From contig JAEZKK010000033.1 in NCBI GenBank assembly GCA_023415495.1, positions 1 through 26,005 of the forward strand: 26,005 bases of DNA, in the 5' to 3' direction. The notes beneath the pieces were generated by a model that was not told where the DNA came from, made no database searches, and saw only the letters and a program-made list of their open reading frames with translations. Position 1 is the first letter of the stretch, and each line of letters opens with the position of its first letter. Shown piece after piece: positions 9,601 to 15,113 of this stretch. The stretch is from Bacteroidota bacterium. GTDB taxonomy: Bacteria > Bacteroidota > Bacteroidia > Bacteroidales > P3. The translations under genes were made by a program, and so were the position numbers.

Positions 9601-12406
9601 TTGCGGATATATTTGTAATAGATGAACTATCATTATTATTAGAAATACTAATCTTATTATTAGCGATAGTAGATCTTGTTGTTGAAGAGAGAATATTTGA
9701 CAATCCTATAGCATTAACATTATTTAATACTATATTATTCTTTTGAATATTGAAATTATTAGACGACTGAACTAATACATTGTATACTGTTGATGCACTG
9801 ACAATACGATTATTATCAAATTTATTCCCAATAATATTAAGATTGCTTGTGTATTCTGAATAAATAGCATTTTCAAGATTATTTTTAAATTGGGAATTTT
9901 TTATCGTAATTCCAGAACTTAAATTCAAAGAAGAAGCCCCCTTTATGAATACTTGATAAGTGGCATTTCCATCAAAAGTACAACTGTCGATAGTTATATT
10001 ATTTGCCTCTCCAACATATATAAATGAATTTATATTCATTCCTAATGTATTCTTATCAAACCTAACCTTTTTAAATTCTATGTCAGATGTAAGAGAGTTC
10101 ATTCTTATTACATTTGTACTATTGAATATACTATCAGGAGAAATAAAATTCAAATTTTCAAATTTAAAATATTTTGCTCCTGAAAGATTAAATACATCAT
10201 TAAATATTTTATCAACCTTAATAGTAACTTGTTGAGTAGAAGATGAACTTACAAACTTAACAAAATTCGTGTTAGATATTCCTGGTATATTAGTAGGGAA
10301 ACTCAATGAATCTGAATACACACCTTGAGGTAATATTTTAATTGTTACAGGTCCTGAGACTCCACAACCTTGAAGCATTTTAAAAACTTCTTTGAAGCTA
10401 TTGAACTTCCTGTCAGCAGTAAAACCACTAACATTACCAATAGCATATTCTCCACTCATTGGACCATTACAAGAAATTATCTCAAAATAGCCTGTATCAT
10501 TTTTAGGTTCATAATCAATTTGCGGAGGTAATAATGTAGTCCATGATTTAAAATATCTGAATCCAGGAGCAAAACTAATATTAGAAGGGATTTGATACAT
10601 AACAGAATCATCATTCAACAAAACGCCACTCCAAGTTCCAGCTGAAACATTTGCTGCATTATCTATTTTATAAACAATATTAGCTGAAGATAAATTATCA
10701 GTTCCAAAGTTTTTTAATCTAATTCTAATTGGTGTAGGGGTATTGGCTTGAACAACATAATTTGATGGTTGTACTAAGGTATTTGTAACCCCAATATCAT
10801 ATTTTAATTTACAATTATTTACAAATCTAAATTTAAAATTCGGTCTGAAATTTACAGCTCCATCTCCTGCATTAAACGGAGCAAAACATGCACCTGTTGT
10901 TCCAACTCCAGTTTGATAGTATTGGTATGTAGTAGCTGCAGGGACTCCTCCTGATGCTCCAGGAGCTGGAATACATTCAATCTTAGTAACCCCTCCAACA
11001 CTTCCTGGAGGATTATCCCAACATACTTTAATTAATAAATCACTTATTCCATCCCACATATAAGGTTGAATAAACTTCAAAACCCTCCATCCTGCTTGAG
11101 GGGACATTAAGCTTGCTGCATTATAGACCTGAGTAAAGTGACCACTATATTGATTATTAGGATCTAAAATAAAATTGCTTGGAACATTAGCAATATACAC
11201 ATTAAATCCATTCATTAAATAGTTAGCAGTGGCTTGTGTTACATTATAAACCAAACTTTCTATATGTCCTGCTCTATATCCAAGTGCATTTAATTCAGAA
11301 GCCCTATATCTCATTTGAGTTAGGTTTCTATTTTGATTTGTCCTCATCATTATCTCCTGACTTGAAAGACCAGTGGTTGCCATTGGAAATTCTCCAACAA
11401 AACCTCTAACACTTACAAACTCACTTAAATGATCGTAGACGTAAGGATATGTTACCCTATTACCAATATTATCATTAACAACTAACCTCCAATGTGTCAA
11501 AGAATCAAAACCATTAAAAGGGATCTTCCCTTCGTATGCATTATTACTTGTATTTAGAATCATTTGTGCTCTTTTTACTGTAGCATCATTATTATATTTA
11601 TACTCTAAATAAATTGAATCAGGATTTGAAGGAGCAGATGAACCTAAGAATCTAAGATTTGCTGAAACTAATACATCATTACAATTAGGCAAATTATATA
11701 GATTCGGATAAGTATTAAATGATTGAATTTGAGGGATACGTATTGTATTTGAAGAAGTAGCAGCTTGAGTCAGTCTAATATCATCTAAATACCAACCTGC
11801 AAATTGATCAGCAGGCGGAGTTTGAGGTAGAATAAATCTAATTTTAAAACTGGTAGCCGTACCGAGACTATTACCTAAGTAAAAAACTTCGTTTCTCCAA
11901 TATGATTTATCCAAGCTTGATTCAGGCACAGTAACTAATGGATCAGAATCTTTATAATAGTCAAGCTTACGGAAACTACCTGTAAAACTTGTTAAACCAG
12001 CTCCATATGAGGCATCATAAGTAGTTGGTGAAGTTGATGATCCAGAAGTAGATAATACAACCCAACTTAATCCATTATCTATAGAAATCTCTACCTTTCC
12101 TCCTCCAACTCCACCAGATAAGTTTTTAAGCATTGGAATATGAGAAAACTCTAATCTCACATTACAAGCTGGTGTTCTTGTAAAAGTAGGAGATGTTAAA
12201 GTTACTTGTGTTGTCGAGGGTTTTAACTTACAAGACTGAGATCCTGTTGCAGCTACAGCAGTATTAGCAGAAACATTTGCAGAAATTACCCAGTTAGAAG
12301 GAATACCTGATTCGAAATTTAAATGAGTCATTTGAATAGGTTGAGCTTTTAGTATAAATGCTCCAAAACTCATCAATAGTACAAATAATAAATACAGCTT
12401 TTTCAT
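665..12406 (-). CDS. giant T9SS-secreted mosaic surface protein (3913 aa)
   Basis: A single open frame of 3913 codons. Residues 1 to about 21 form a Sec signal peptide (KKLYLLFVLLMSFGAF, then LKAQ). Residues 3830-3913 form a type A T9SS sorting domain (DQNIPNPF, then GIYYYTMEFDGKRKSKKMIIAK-like end), so the product should cross the outer membrane by the Por system. Visible modules, with approximate residues: MAM/jelly-roll-like 27-213 and 3189-3370 (both end in a DDIRL/DDFRL motif); two copies of a DGISxLxIxVC module near 341-465 and 1703-1827; right-handed beta-helices 645-1075 and 2010-2440; a lamin-tail-like domain 1298-1430; three Ig-like segments near 1233-1283, 1633-1696 and 2709-2776; a GEVED domain 2935-3075 (FIDWNRNG, GEVEDY); and many CARDB-like stretches (RIKNYGTDTL). 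I see no obvious catalytic domain. Adhesion or a surface matrix role is inference. The ATG at 12406 directly precedes the signal peptide. Confidence 0.93.
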   Translation of the reverse strand: MKKLYLLFVLLMSFGAFILKAQPIQMTHLNFESGIPSNWVISANVSANTAVAATGSQSCKLKPSTTQVTLTSPTFTRTPACNVRLEFSHIPMLKNLSGGVGGGKVEISIDNGLSWVVLSTSGSSTSPTTYDASYGAGLTSFTGSFRKLDYYKDSDPLVTVPESSLDKSYWRNEVFYLGNSLGTATSFKIRFILPQTPPADQFAGWYLDDIRLTQAATSSNTIRIPQIQSFNTYPNLYNLPNCNDVLVSANLRFLGSSAPSNPDSIYLEYKYNNDATVKRAQMILNTSNNAYEGKIPFNGFDSLTHWRLVVNDNIGNRVTYPYVYDHLSEFVSVRGFVGEFPMATTGLSSQEIMMRTNQNRNLTQMRYRASELNALGYRAGHIESLVYNVTQATANYLMNGFNVYIANVPSNFILDPNNQYSGHFTQVYNAASLMSPQAGWRVLKFIQPYMWDGISDLLIKVCWDNPPGSVGGVTKIECIPAPGASGGVPAATTYQYYQTGVGTTGACFAPFNAGDGAVNFRPNFKFRFVNNCKLKYDIGVTNTLVQPSNYVVQANTPTPIRIRLKNFGTDNLSSANIVYKIDNAANVSAGTWSGVLLNDDSVMYQIPSNISFAPGFRYFKSWTTLLPPQIDYEPKNDTGYFEIISCNGPMSGEYAIGNVSGFTADRKFNSFKEVFKMLQGCGVSGPVTIKILPQGVYSDSLSFPTNIPGISNTNFVKFVSSSSTQQVTIKVDKIFNDVFNLSGAKYFKFENLNFISPDSIFNSTNVIRMNSLTSDIEFKKVRFDKNTLGMNINSFIYVGEANNITIDSCTFDGNATYQVFIKGASSLNLSSGITIKNSQFKNNLENAIYSEYTSNLNIIGNKFDNNRIVSASTVYNVLVQSSNNFNIQKNNIVLNNVNAIGLSNILSSTTRSTIANNKISISNNNDSSSITNISAINMLSGENVLIGYNNIYAKDLGNLVSYGLNLGITGQTISNINVNNNILISDGYGFAVYTRPTSSNSIKFSNNVYWKESTQVSTPSSIMWRLNTVNCTTLTQWQTLLGSQGDTNSYVENPIFTSWNLLNTSNAFLCYKGISITEVIDDFNNTLRPLTGGTCIGALQFDPPPSNIFVKKVWIDKGNFDLASDGTDLYSECGLGNEYIKVIFSNISQNNILQGQMQMWFAIDNLPVTNNQKDTIKFDINPNVDYTYTFRLPYNFSVTNQNKQFKVRAFSVLPVDPIKANDTAKCYVLSRHQLPALAAQNAIINYGDSINMSIVSNDSIFWFLKSNDNIPVLKSKNYQTQRLYSDTVFYFSRKQEIPLLKISEIQFTKTGSPDGLTPNLPAWVNQNCAIELTNLGNGAINLKNYKIEYIFGAAGDSLNPAITRTYTFPNYILPANTALVLQYANQISPDSSKTLYIGTGTFLTNSKVGFLLKDTNSNVIDALTVNGVKFRTSHNVPANVWTGHGKTLPATSAGIIRNTTNAKDSLNWIPASTNKFMSIGTLDSNLVIAYDNGCFGYKSPYNITVSGIPTVDPGISEVKILGVNKNEVCTLLDEEIQVKITNTGVSPLNSTPIKLNLYELPQTTPTLTVYDTCNITINPNDTITYVLSQTLNLASHLGDKDFKIEAIADLSSDVIRINDTSSLIVKSLMTPVAPSSPGDSIPYGTSTVLSTLTTSNNAIIWYNNPTTYNELGRTNFQTPILYATDTFYVGEMLQTKDSIIIGTASTLLSALPSPINPSNKYAKEQYLYKNSELTALGIGEGNINSLAFRIAKIVGSFKYENYTIKIGTTTAETLTTWQTNLQEVYYSTTDTLRSTNPADTGWRNYNFSSPFYYDGISNLIIEVCFESKQLTTPYSTQTYFTNAGFNSVIVYRSQLTPVCDWQGSPQISSPNRPNTKFSFEKFGCSSPRTPVVVKVAPPPACDAGILSIENPNTPTVMSGIPIPIQVRIKNYGTDTLVNPDIEWTVNGQLQTPYQYLGSILPNKDTVLTIGNKIFISGINEIIAWTNISCDTVFNDNDSASFSFSSCIGNNTSTTTLTIGGANADYPTIGSAILALEASGVCGNVVFEINPKVGGYNEQIVIPPIIGVSDVSTITFRGNSPDSNDVYIIYDTDTLTDKYIVKFDKTSYINFENLSIRAFSDASPVVIEINNSNNIKLEKLVLTGIPKSTPHTETTKLLDLYGISDNITINKSRFVSGARGITTNWGANDSTNNLIITNNIFEGYSFDAIAAYKVNNFTIKGNKIRQYANQNNAKGIFVNTIYGSLDISNNDIYLKDGINVRTGIEVKRYNGDNFNPGLISNNAVSMTGTKAMSAIAYIGLNLDTVYNVNVFYNTISLFPSLNSPNSRTLSVSMNCSGLRVLNNNLSNSGKGYAYYVLFPGTQVSLSNNNNYYSNGVASIFWTGIKLDIPALQAANGQDAQSVMAYAPFINDSLLELNYPTDIVRRAEPLDDIYLDILGRFRPVSPKPTIGAYEYQFVDYDAGVIDILDPESKRYVEGLPMTVKAKVKNFGLFTMDSVKLTALIKFKRDTTHVIESITETFYLNMPSLTEAEFTFADKLYPPLNFNVFDSISIGVFTSATNDTIQRNDTIYKNFLTIPGYNLQAVNTVQITERCQLFNTPISVNVKSIGENTVLPGDSIWIGYEVEGRPDLASRELLLLPYNNANPVVDSLQKNEQFTYTFNKKANFYPLGLNDTTWNVRSYVYLRKDNVRINDTTTNITVTARVSPPPPIPRDTVIHYGTWAKPWATQADSYAIKWFKDSTDAAPFYTHNNYGISTQYSTTQLFVDSTFYLRVNQTGGFACNSLYVPLKVNLYPRSNVDASMVGFDNQGVVYPPKTGFVYMSFNEDPDFFDTIKVRLTNFGTQPLSNFQVSYGIRTADTGAYQIVTETCTDIIPRDSSYVYKFNTLANLHDITKTYRIRTWVNAPGDAAVQNDTSAVWMVKPKNGNSVYCNTVATLANTLDITKVQIGNLDHSSTATGVKYTDFTKTVSPVKLFKGVPDSLYVMSEKPSSMLTGAPVIEGWVRAFIDWNRNGMFEDDELVMSQRVISGSFSKGKIEVPTTALNGQTRMRITLWQMRDSTYFDGCTPPIAGEVEDYLVTVVNPQEYDAELMKFISPTALLVNPVNDVTVVLRNTGVQPLTSATITWQTNDDPIQVYTWAGNLQSGDRQIITLANVNLNLGQTRFVAFVDALNDVAHSNDTIRIDSYIFKTYKIPYTTTFDEANGQHNDDFYPLNINPNLPTNCWQFGTPDSMNNVIKGAYSAPNCWKTQLSGQYPANNESILYSPKFDIGIIKPDTLKFMLRRSLSFGASMYVEYLSWNRTWERLGKKNDKYGVNWYNGDSNRFESTLNWTEVQYSLDHLLYNMGNEVQFRFVFKSGTNQNDGFAIDDFRLERGLGAQDVGAVSVQTAPSITPNYGSYYYPKVRIRNYGKDLVDNFDICYKAQDMFIPICEEIHNAQLNMGDTMTYTFKQGKYVNVELENPFQLCAFTRLNPTDIYNDNDTACNNIVIGPLEKDVALIEIITPDENVVANDQIEVAILIRNLGFQSVSSLPVYYTVDGTTIYGDTIIFTPDLYYSESYVYKFKHKFKSFFGATNLKVWTGLVGDFYHDNDTLYKRINGTTSTLDIEAREILVDDFNPTNIGVQLTISNNSSMSVDSIQVGYYINGDINTAVIENYRLNNALPAGSLGYHYFTTTLSRANAPYTSICAFVNVPDDNNPTNDSTCSIRMGYHDAIADTVFIEHTSSTQARVQLQARNIGILGGPSIVKAYLVVDGNWSSPIQQDFNWTYDEPNPKYINYMTFTQTIPRKDNKNYNVIGFIKYEDDYNLSNDTTYVWKVVGLIGLEDEVEVKDEFTLDQNIPNPFENNTKIPFYLPNSGTVRFFIMDNLGKLIYSENKEYPQGSNSIEFNAQNLPQGIYYYTMEFDGKRKSKKMIIAK

Positions 12407-12506
12407 ATGTTTACTTATTAATATCTTATATTTTTCAATTCTATACTCTTTATTATGCGTTGTTTAGCTAACAATCAAGCATACAAAACCCAATAAAAGC
12501 AATTGA

Positions 12507-12537
12507 CAAATTTATGTAAAAAATCTTCAATAACAAA
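12507..12537 (-). promoter_or_regulatory. promoter of the giant T9SS gene
   Basis: On the minus strand TTTG (12534..12537), a 19-nt spacer and TAAATTTG (12507..12514) match the Bacteroidota sigma-ABfr consensus TTTG-N19-TANNTTTG exactly. Transcription would begin near 12500, leaving a 5' leader of about 95 nt before the ATG at 12406. Confidence 0.7.
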
Positions 12538-12582
12538 GTAAAAAGACATTTTTATTTATCAATTCAATTAAATGAACAATTA

Positions 12583-12614
12583 TTATGATTAAAACGTAAG
12601 CAGTTTAATCATAA
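12583..12614. repeat. 11-bp inverted repeat between divergent promoters
   Basis: TTATGATTAAA (12583..12593) and TTTAATCATAA (12604..12614) are perfect reverse complements around a 10-nt spacer. The repeat sits 45 bases upstream of the giant gene's -33 box and about 58 bases upstream of the -7 element of the plus-strand gene. It could be a shared operator, but in such AT-rich DNA chance is a real alternative. Confidence 0.5.
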
Positions 12615-12671
12615 AAACACATTTAAATAATAGAAAAAACAACCGATTGATTAAGATATAATTTTTTTTTG

Positions 12672-12679
12672 TACTTTTG
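12672..12679 (+). promoter_or_regulatory. -7 element of the small secreted-protein gene
   Basis: TACTTTTG matches TANNTTTG and is followed by C, as at other promoters here. A weak TTGA (12647..12650) stands in for the -33 box with a 21-nt spacer. The element overlaps a possible upstream TTG start at 12677. This argues that translation starts at the ATG at 12713 instead. Confidence 0.55.
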
Positions 12680-12712
12680 CTTCTTGTTAATTCATTTCTA
12701 ATCCTAAATACT

Positions 12713-13147
12713 ATGAATAAATTATTTATCTCCATTCTATTTTTTGTAATAAGTTTTCATACTAACAATACTTATTCTCAAAGCATTGAGCAAAGTTGCA
12801 AAATAATCGAATCTGAAATAAAAGATAACATATATCGTGAATTTGGAGTAAATTCAAATGGATATTTGACATATAAATATATTGACGAAAAGGGTTCTAA
12901 CACCACTCTAACTATTGATTTAACAAAAGTCAATATTATGCGTGAAATTTCTTCAAGGGGTTATAGGGTTTATATTAGATGTATTGATGGAATTAGCTGT
13001 ATAAACGAAAAAGGGAGAGTTGGGGATGATGAGACTTTTTATGCAGATTTCCCTAAAACCTACCTTCCCTCAGAGGACGAAAAAGGAATGAATATAATTT
13101 ATAATCAATTATTATTCCTGCTTAAATTCGGGAACACTAATAGGTAA
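12713..13147 (+). CDS. small secreted protein of unknown function (144 aa)
   Basis: Not recognised. From the ATG at 12713 it begins with a clear signal peptide (MNKLFISILFFVISFHTNN, cleavage probably near TYSQ-SIE), leaving about 120 residues. A TTG start at 12677 would add 12 residues but falls inside the promoter -7 box, so I reject it. The mature part has a Cys in SCKII and a pair CIDGISC (C-x5-C) in a predicted beta-strand region, followed by an acidic stretch. It lacks a lipoprotein lipobox and a T9SS tail, so it is probably periplasmic. It is transcribed divergently from the giant T9SS gene and convergently to dnaJ. Small proteins with a similar cysteine pair occur as hypotheticals in Bacteroidota; that is a recollection, not a search. 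Confidence 0.75.
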   Translation: MNKLFISILFFVISFHTNNTYSQSIEQSCKIIESEIKDNIYREFGVNSNGYLTYKYIDEKGSNTTLTIDLTKVNIMREISSRGYRVYIRCIDGISCINEKGRVGDDETFYADFPKTYLPSEDEKGMNIIYNQLLFLLKFGNTNR

Positions 13148-13152
13148 ATTAC

Positions 13153-13187
13153 AGAATCAAATTACAGCTAAATAGAATCAAATTACA
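13153..13187. repeat. two direct copies of AGAATCAAATTACA
   Basis: Identical 14-mers lie at 13153..13166 and 13174..13187, 21 bases apart, and a partial third copy (AATTACA) overlaps the preceding stop codon region at 13147..13153. Their exact reverse complement fills the loop of the adjacent hairpin (13215..13228). Confidence 0.8.
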
Positions 13188-13190
13188 AAA

Positions 13191-13253
13191 AACTAACTCT
13201 TGATTATAGAAAAATGTAATTTGATTCTATTTTTCTATAATCAAGAGTTAGTT
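13191..13253 (-). terminator. 24-bp hairpin terminator of the purA-dnaJ cluster
   Basis: The arms 13191..13214 and 13230..13253 are perfectly complementary over 24 bp, with a 15-nt loop at 13215..13229. On the minus strand the stem is followed by a T6 run (complement of 13187..13192), the expected arrangement for an intrinsic terminator about 60 bases past the dnaJ stop. No T-run follows on the plus strand, although the small plus-strand gene also ends nearby. The loop can base-pair with either of two neighbouring 14-mer repeats. Confidence 0.8.
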
Positions 13254-13312
13254 ATCTTAACACAAAGCTAAATTAAGCATAGGTTAAGTCCTGTGAATTA
13301 TAATTTCAAAAA

Positions 13313-14464
13313 CTAAGAAAACATATTCTTCATCTTTTCGAAGAAGCTCTTTTCTTTGCCGCTTGGATTCGGTTTGAAATTATCGCTTTCCTGTAATTTT
13401 TCAAGCATTTTCTTCTCTTCCTTTGTGTATTCCTTAGGAATCCAAACATCAACTCTTACCAATTGATCTCCTCTCTTATAACCGTTAATATCTGGCAATC
13501 CTTTACCTCTTAATCTATATACCTTACCTGAACTCATTCCAGGTTCAACCTTAAATTTGGCTGCTCCTCCAAGGGTTGGTACTTCAACGGTTGTTCCTAA
13601 AATAGCTTCTGAAACAGTTATATATGTTTGTAAACATACATTATTCCCATCTCTTTCAAAATGTTCATGAGCAAGCTCTTCAATTGAAACAATTAAATCT
13701 CCATTTATTCCATTTCTTGCACCAGCATTACCCATTCCTTCAAATGATAATTGCATGCCATCAGAAACACCAGCAGGAATATTTAATGTAATAACTTCTT
13801 CTTTCTTTACAATACCTTCACCATAACATGATGGACATTTATCTTTAATAATCTTACCCTCTCCTTGACAAGATGGACATACGCTTTGGGTTTGCATATT
13901 ACCAAGAATTGTTCTTTGAACCTGTGTAATATATCCAGAACCATTACATTGAGAACAGTTAATAGTTTCAGAACCATGTTTTGCACCAGAGCCATGACAA
14001 GAATCGCAGGTAACATATTTATTAACCTTAATCTTCTTTTCAACCCCTTTTTCAATATCTTCAAGACTTAGTTTTATTTTAATTCTTAGACTACTCCCTT
14101 TATTAACCCTTCTACCACCTCGGGATCGAGAACCACCAGAGAATCCTCCAAACCCACCGAAACCTCCTCCAAATATATCTCCAAACATTGAGAATATATC
14201 ATCCATATTCATTCCACCACCTGAGAATCCGCCTTGATTATCTACGCCTGCATGTCCAAATTGATCGTATCTTGATCTCTTTTCAGTATTAGATAAAACT
14301 TCATAAGCTTCCGCAGCTTCTTTAAATTTTTCTTCTGCTTGTTTATCATTTGGATTTTTATCGGGATGATATTTTAAAGCAAGTTTTCTATAAGCCTTCT
14401 TTAACTCATCACTTGTAGCAGAACGACTTACACCAAGAACTTCATAATAATCTCTTTTTGACAT
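13313..14464 (-). CDS. dnaJ: chaperone DnaJ
   Basis: Hsp40 co-chaperone that delivers unfolded clients to DnaK and stimulates its ATPase. At 383 residues it is of normal length. The J domain is at residues 1-70 with HPD at 33-35. A Gly/Phe-rich linker follows at about 75-115. The zinc-binding region begins near residue 152 with all four repeats intact: CDSCHGSG, CSQCNGSG, CPSCQGEG and CPSCYGEG. The C-terminal substrate-binding domains follow. The gene starts 12 bases after the grpE stop and is surely co-transcribed with it. No dnaK is in the window. It is the last gene before the hairpin terminator at 13191..13253. Confidence 0.98.
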   Translation of the reverse strand: MSKRDYYEVLGVSRSATSDELKKAYRKLALKYHPDKNPNDKQAEEKFKEAAEAYEVLSNTEKRSRYDQFGHAGVDNQGGFSGGGMNMDDIFSMFGDIFGGGFGGFGGFSGGSRSRGGRRVNKGSSLRIKIKLSLEDIEKGVEKKIKVNKYVTCDSCHGSGAKHGSETINCSQCNGSGYITQVQRTILGNMQTQSVCPSCQGEGKIIKDKCPSCYGEGIVKKEEVITLNIPAGVSDGMQLSFEGMGNAGARNGINGDLIVSIEELAHEHFERDGNNVCLQTYITVSEAILGTTVEVPTLGGAAKFKVEPGMSSGKVYRLRGKGLPDINGYKRGDQLVRVDVWIPKEYTKEEKKMLEKLQESDNFKPNPSGKEKSFFEKMKNMFS

Positions 14465-14476
14465 CTATATTATTTA

Positions 14477-15031
14477 TTATATTGCAACAACTACCTTTGA
14501 AAATCTTATTACTTTATCAAACATAAAATAACCTTTTGTAATTTCATCTATTACCCTTCCTTTATCTTCATTACACTGAGCAGGGATTTGTGTAATAGCT
14601 TCATGGATATTTTCATCAAACAACTCTCCTTTGGCATTAATTGGCTTTACTCCTTTTTGAGTTAGAGTATTCATTAATTTAGAGTAAATTAATCTAAGAC
14701 CTTCTTTTGTTGTATCTGAAATATCTTGATTATCTATATCCTCCATTGCTCTTTCGTAATCATCGATAATTGGTAGCAAATCCTTGATAGTATCTTCGGA
14801 TGCAAATTTGATCATATCGAGTTTCTCCTTAGAAGTTCTCTTTCTATAATTTTCAAAATCAGAATAAAGTCTAAGATACTTATCATTCATTTCAATAAGT
14901 TTCTGTCCTAAATCTTCCACTTTTTCTGTTGATTCTGACTCTAAATCCTTCTCTATACTTTGAGAGTCTTGTTCATTTATCTCTGTTTCTTTTTCGATTT
15001 TATCTTGGTTGCTTTTCTTTTCCTTACTCAT
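14477..15031 (-). CDS. grpE: nucleotide exchange factor GrpE
   Basis: Releases ADP from DnaK in the DnaK-DnaJ-GrpE cycle. The protein begins with a low-complexity, acidic and Lys-rich segment (SKEKKSNQDKIEKETEINEQ), then a long coiled coil with the family's YLRLYSDFENYRKRT stretch, then the beta domain with FDENIHEAITQIP and a C-terminal SKVVVAI. I chose the ATG at 15031 (184 aa), which gives the usual charged N-terminus. In-frame ATGs at 15052 and 15079 would add 7 or 16 residues of no clear character. No CIRCE operator (TTAGCACTC-N9-GAGTGCTAA) is seen upstream. A 7-bp dyad (ATGACAA-T-TTGTCAT, 15103..15117) lies across the upstream gene's stop codon. Confidence 0.95.
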   Translation of the reverse strand: MSKEKKSNQDKIEKETEINEQDSQSIEKDLESESTEKVEDLGQKLIEMNDKYLRLYSDFENYRKRTSKEKLDMIKFASEDTIKDLLPIIDDYERAMEDIDNQDISDTTKEGLRLIYSKLMNTLTQKGVKPINAKGELFDENIHEAITQIPAQCNEDKGRVIDEITKGYFMFDKVIRFSKVVVAI

Positions 15032-15113
15032 ATTAAATATTCTATTTTTCATTCTTAACTTCTGATTAAACCCATTCAAATACTATTCCTTTTATCTATA
15101 TGATGACAATTTG

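Noticed and set aside
9960..10235. Plus-strand open frame of 91 codons inside the giant gene
   Set aside because: It is a shadow of the beta-helix coding region, without a promoter or similarity to known proteins.
12677..12712. TTG start extending the small secreted protein by 12 residues
   Set aside because: It falls inside the promoter -7 element and puts extra residues before a good signal peptide; the ATG at 12713 fits better.
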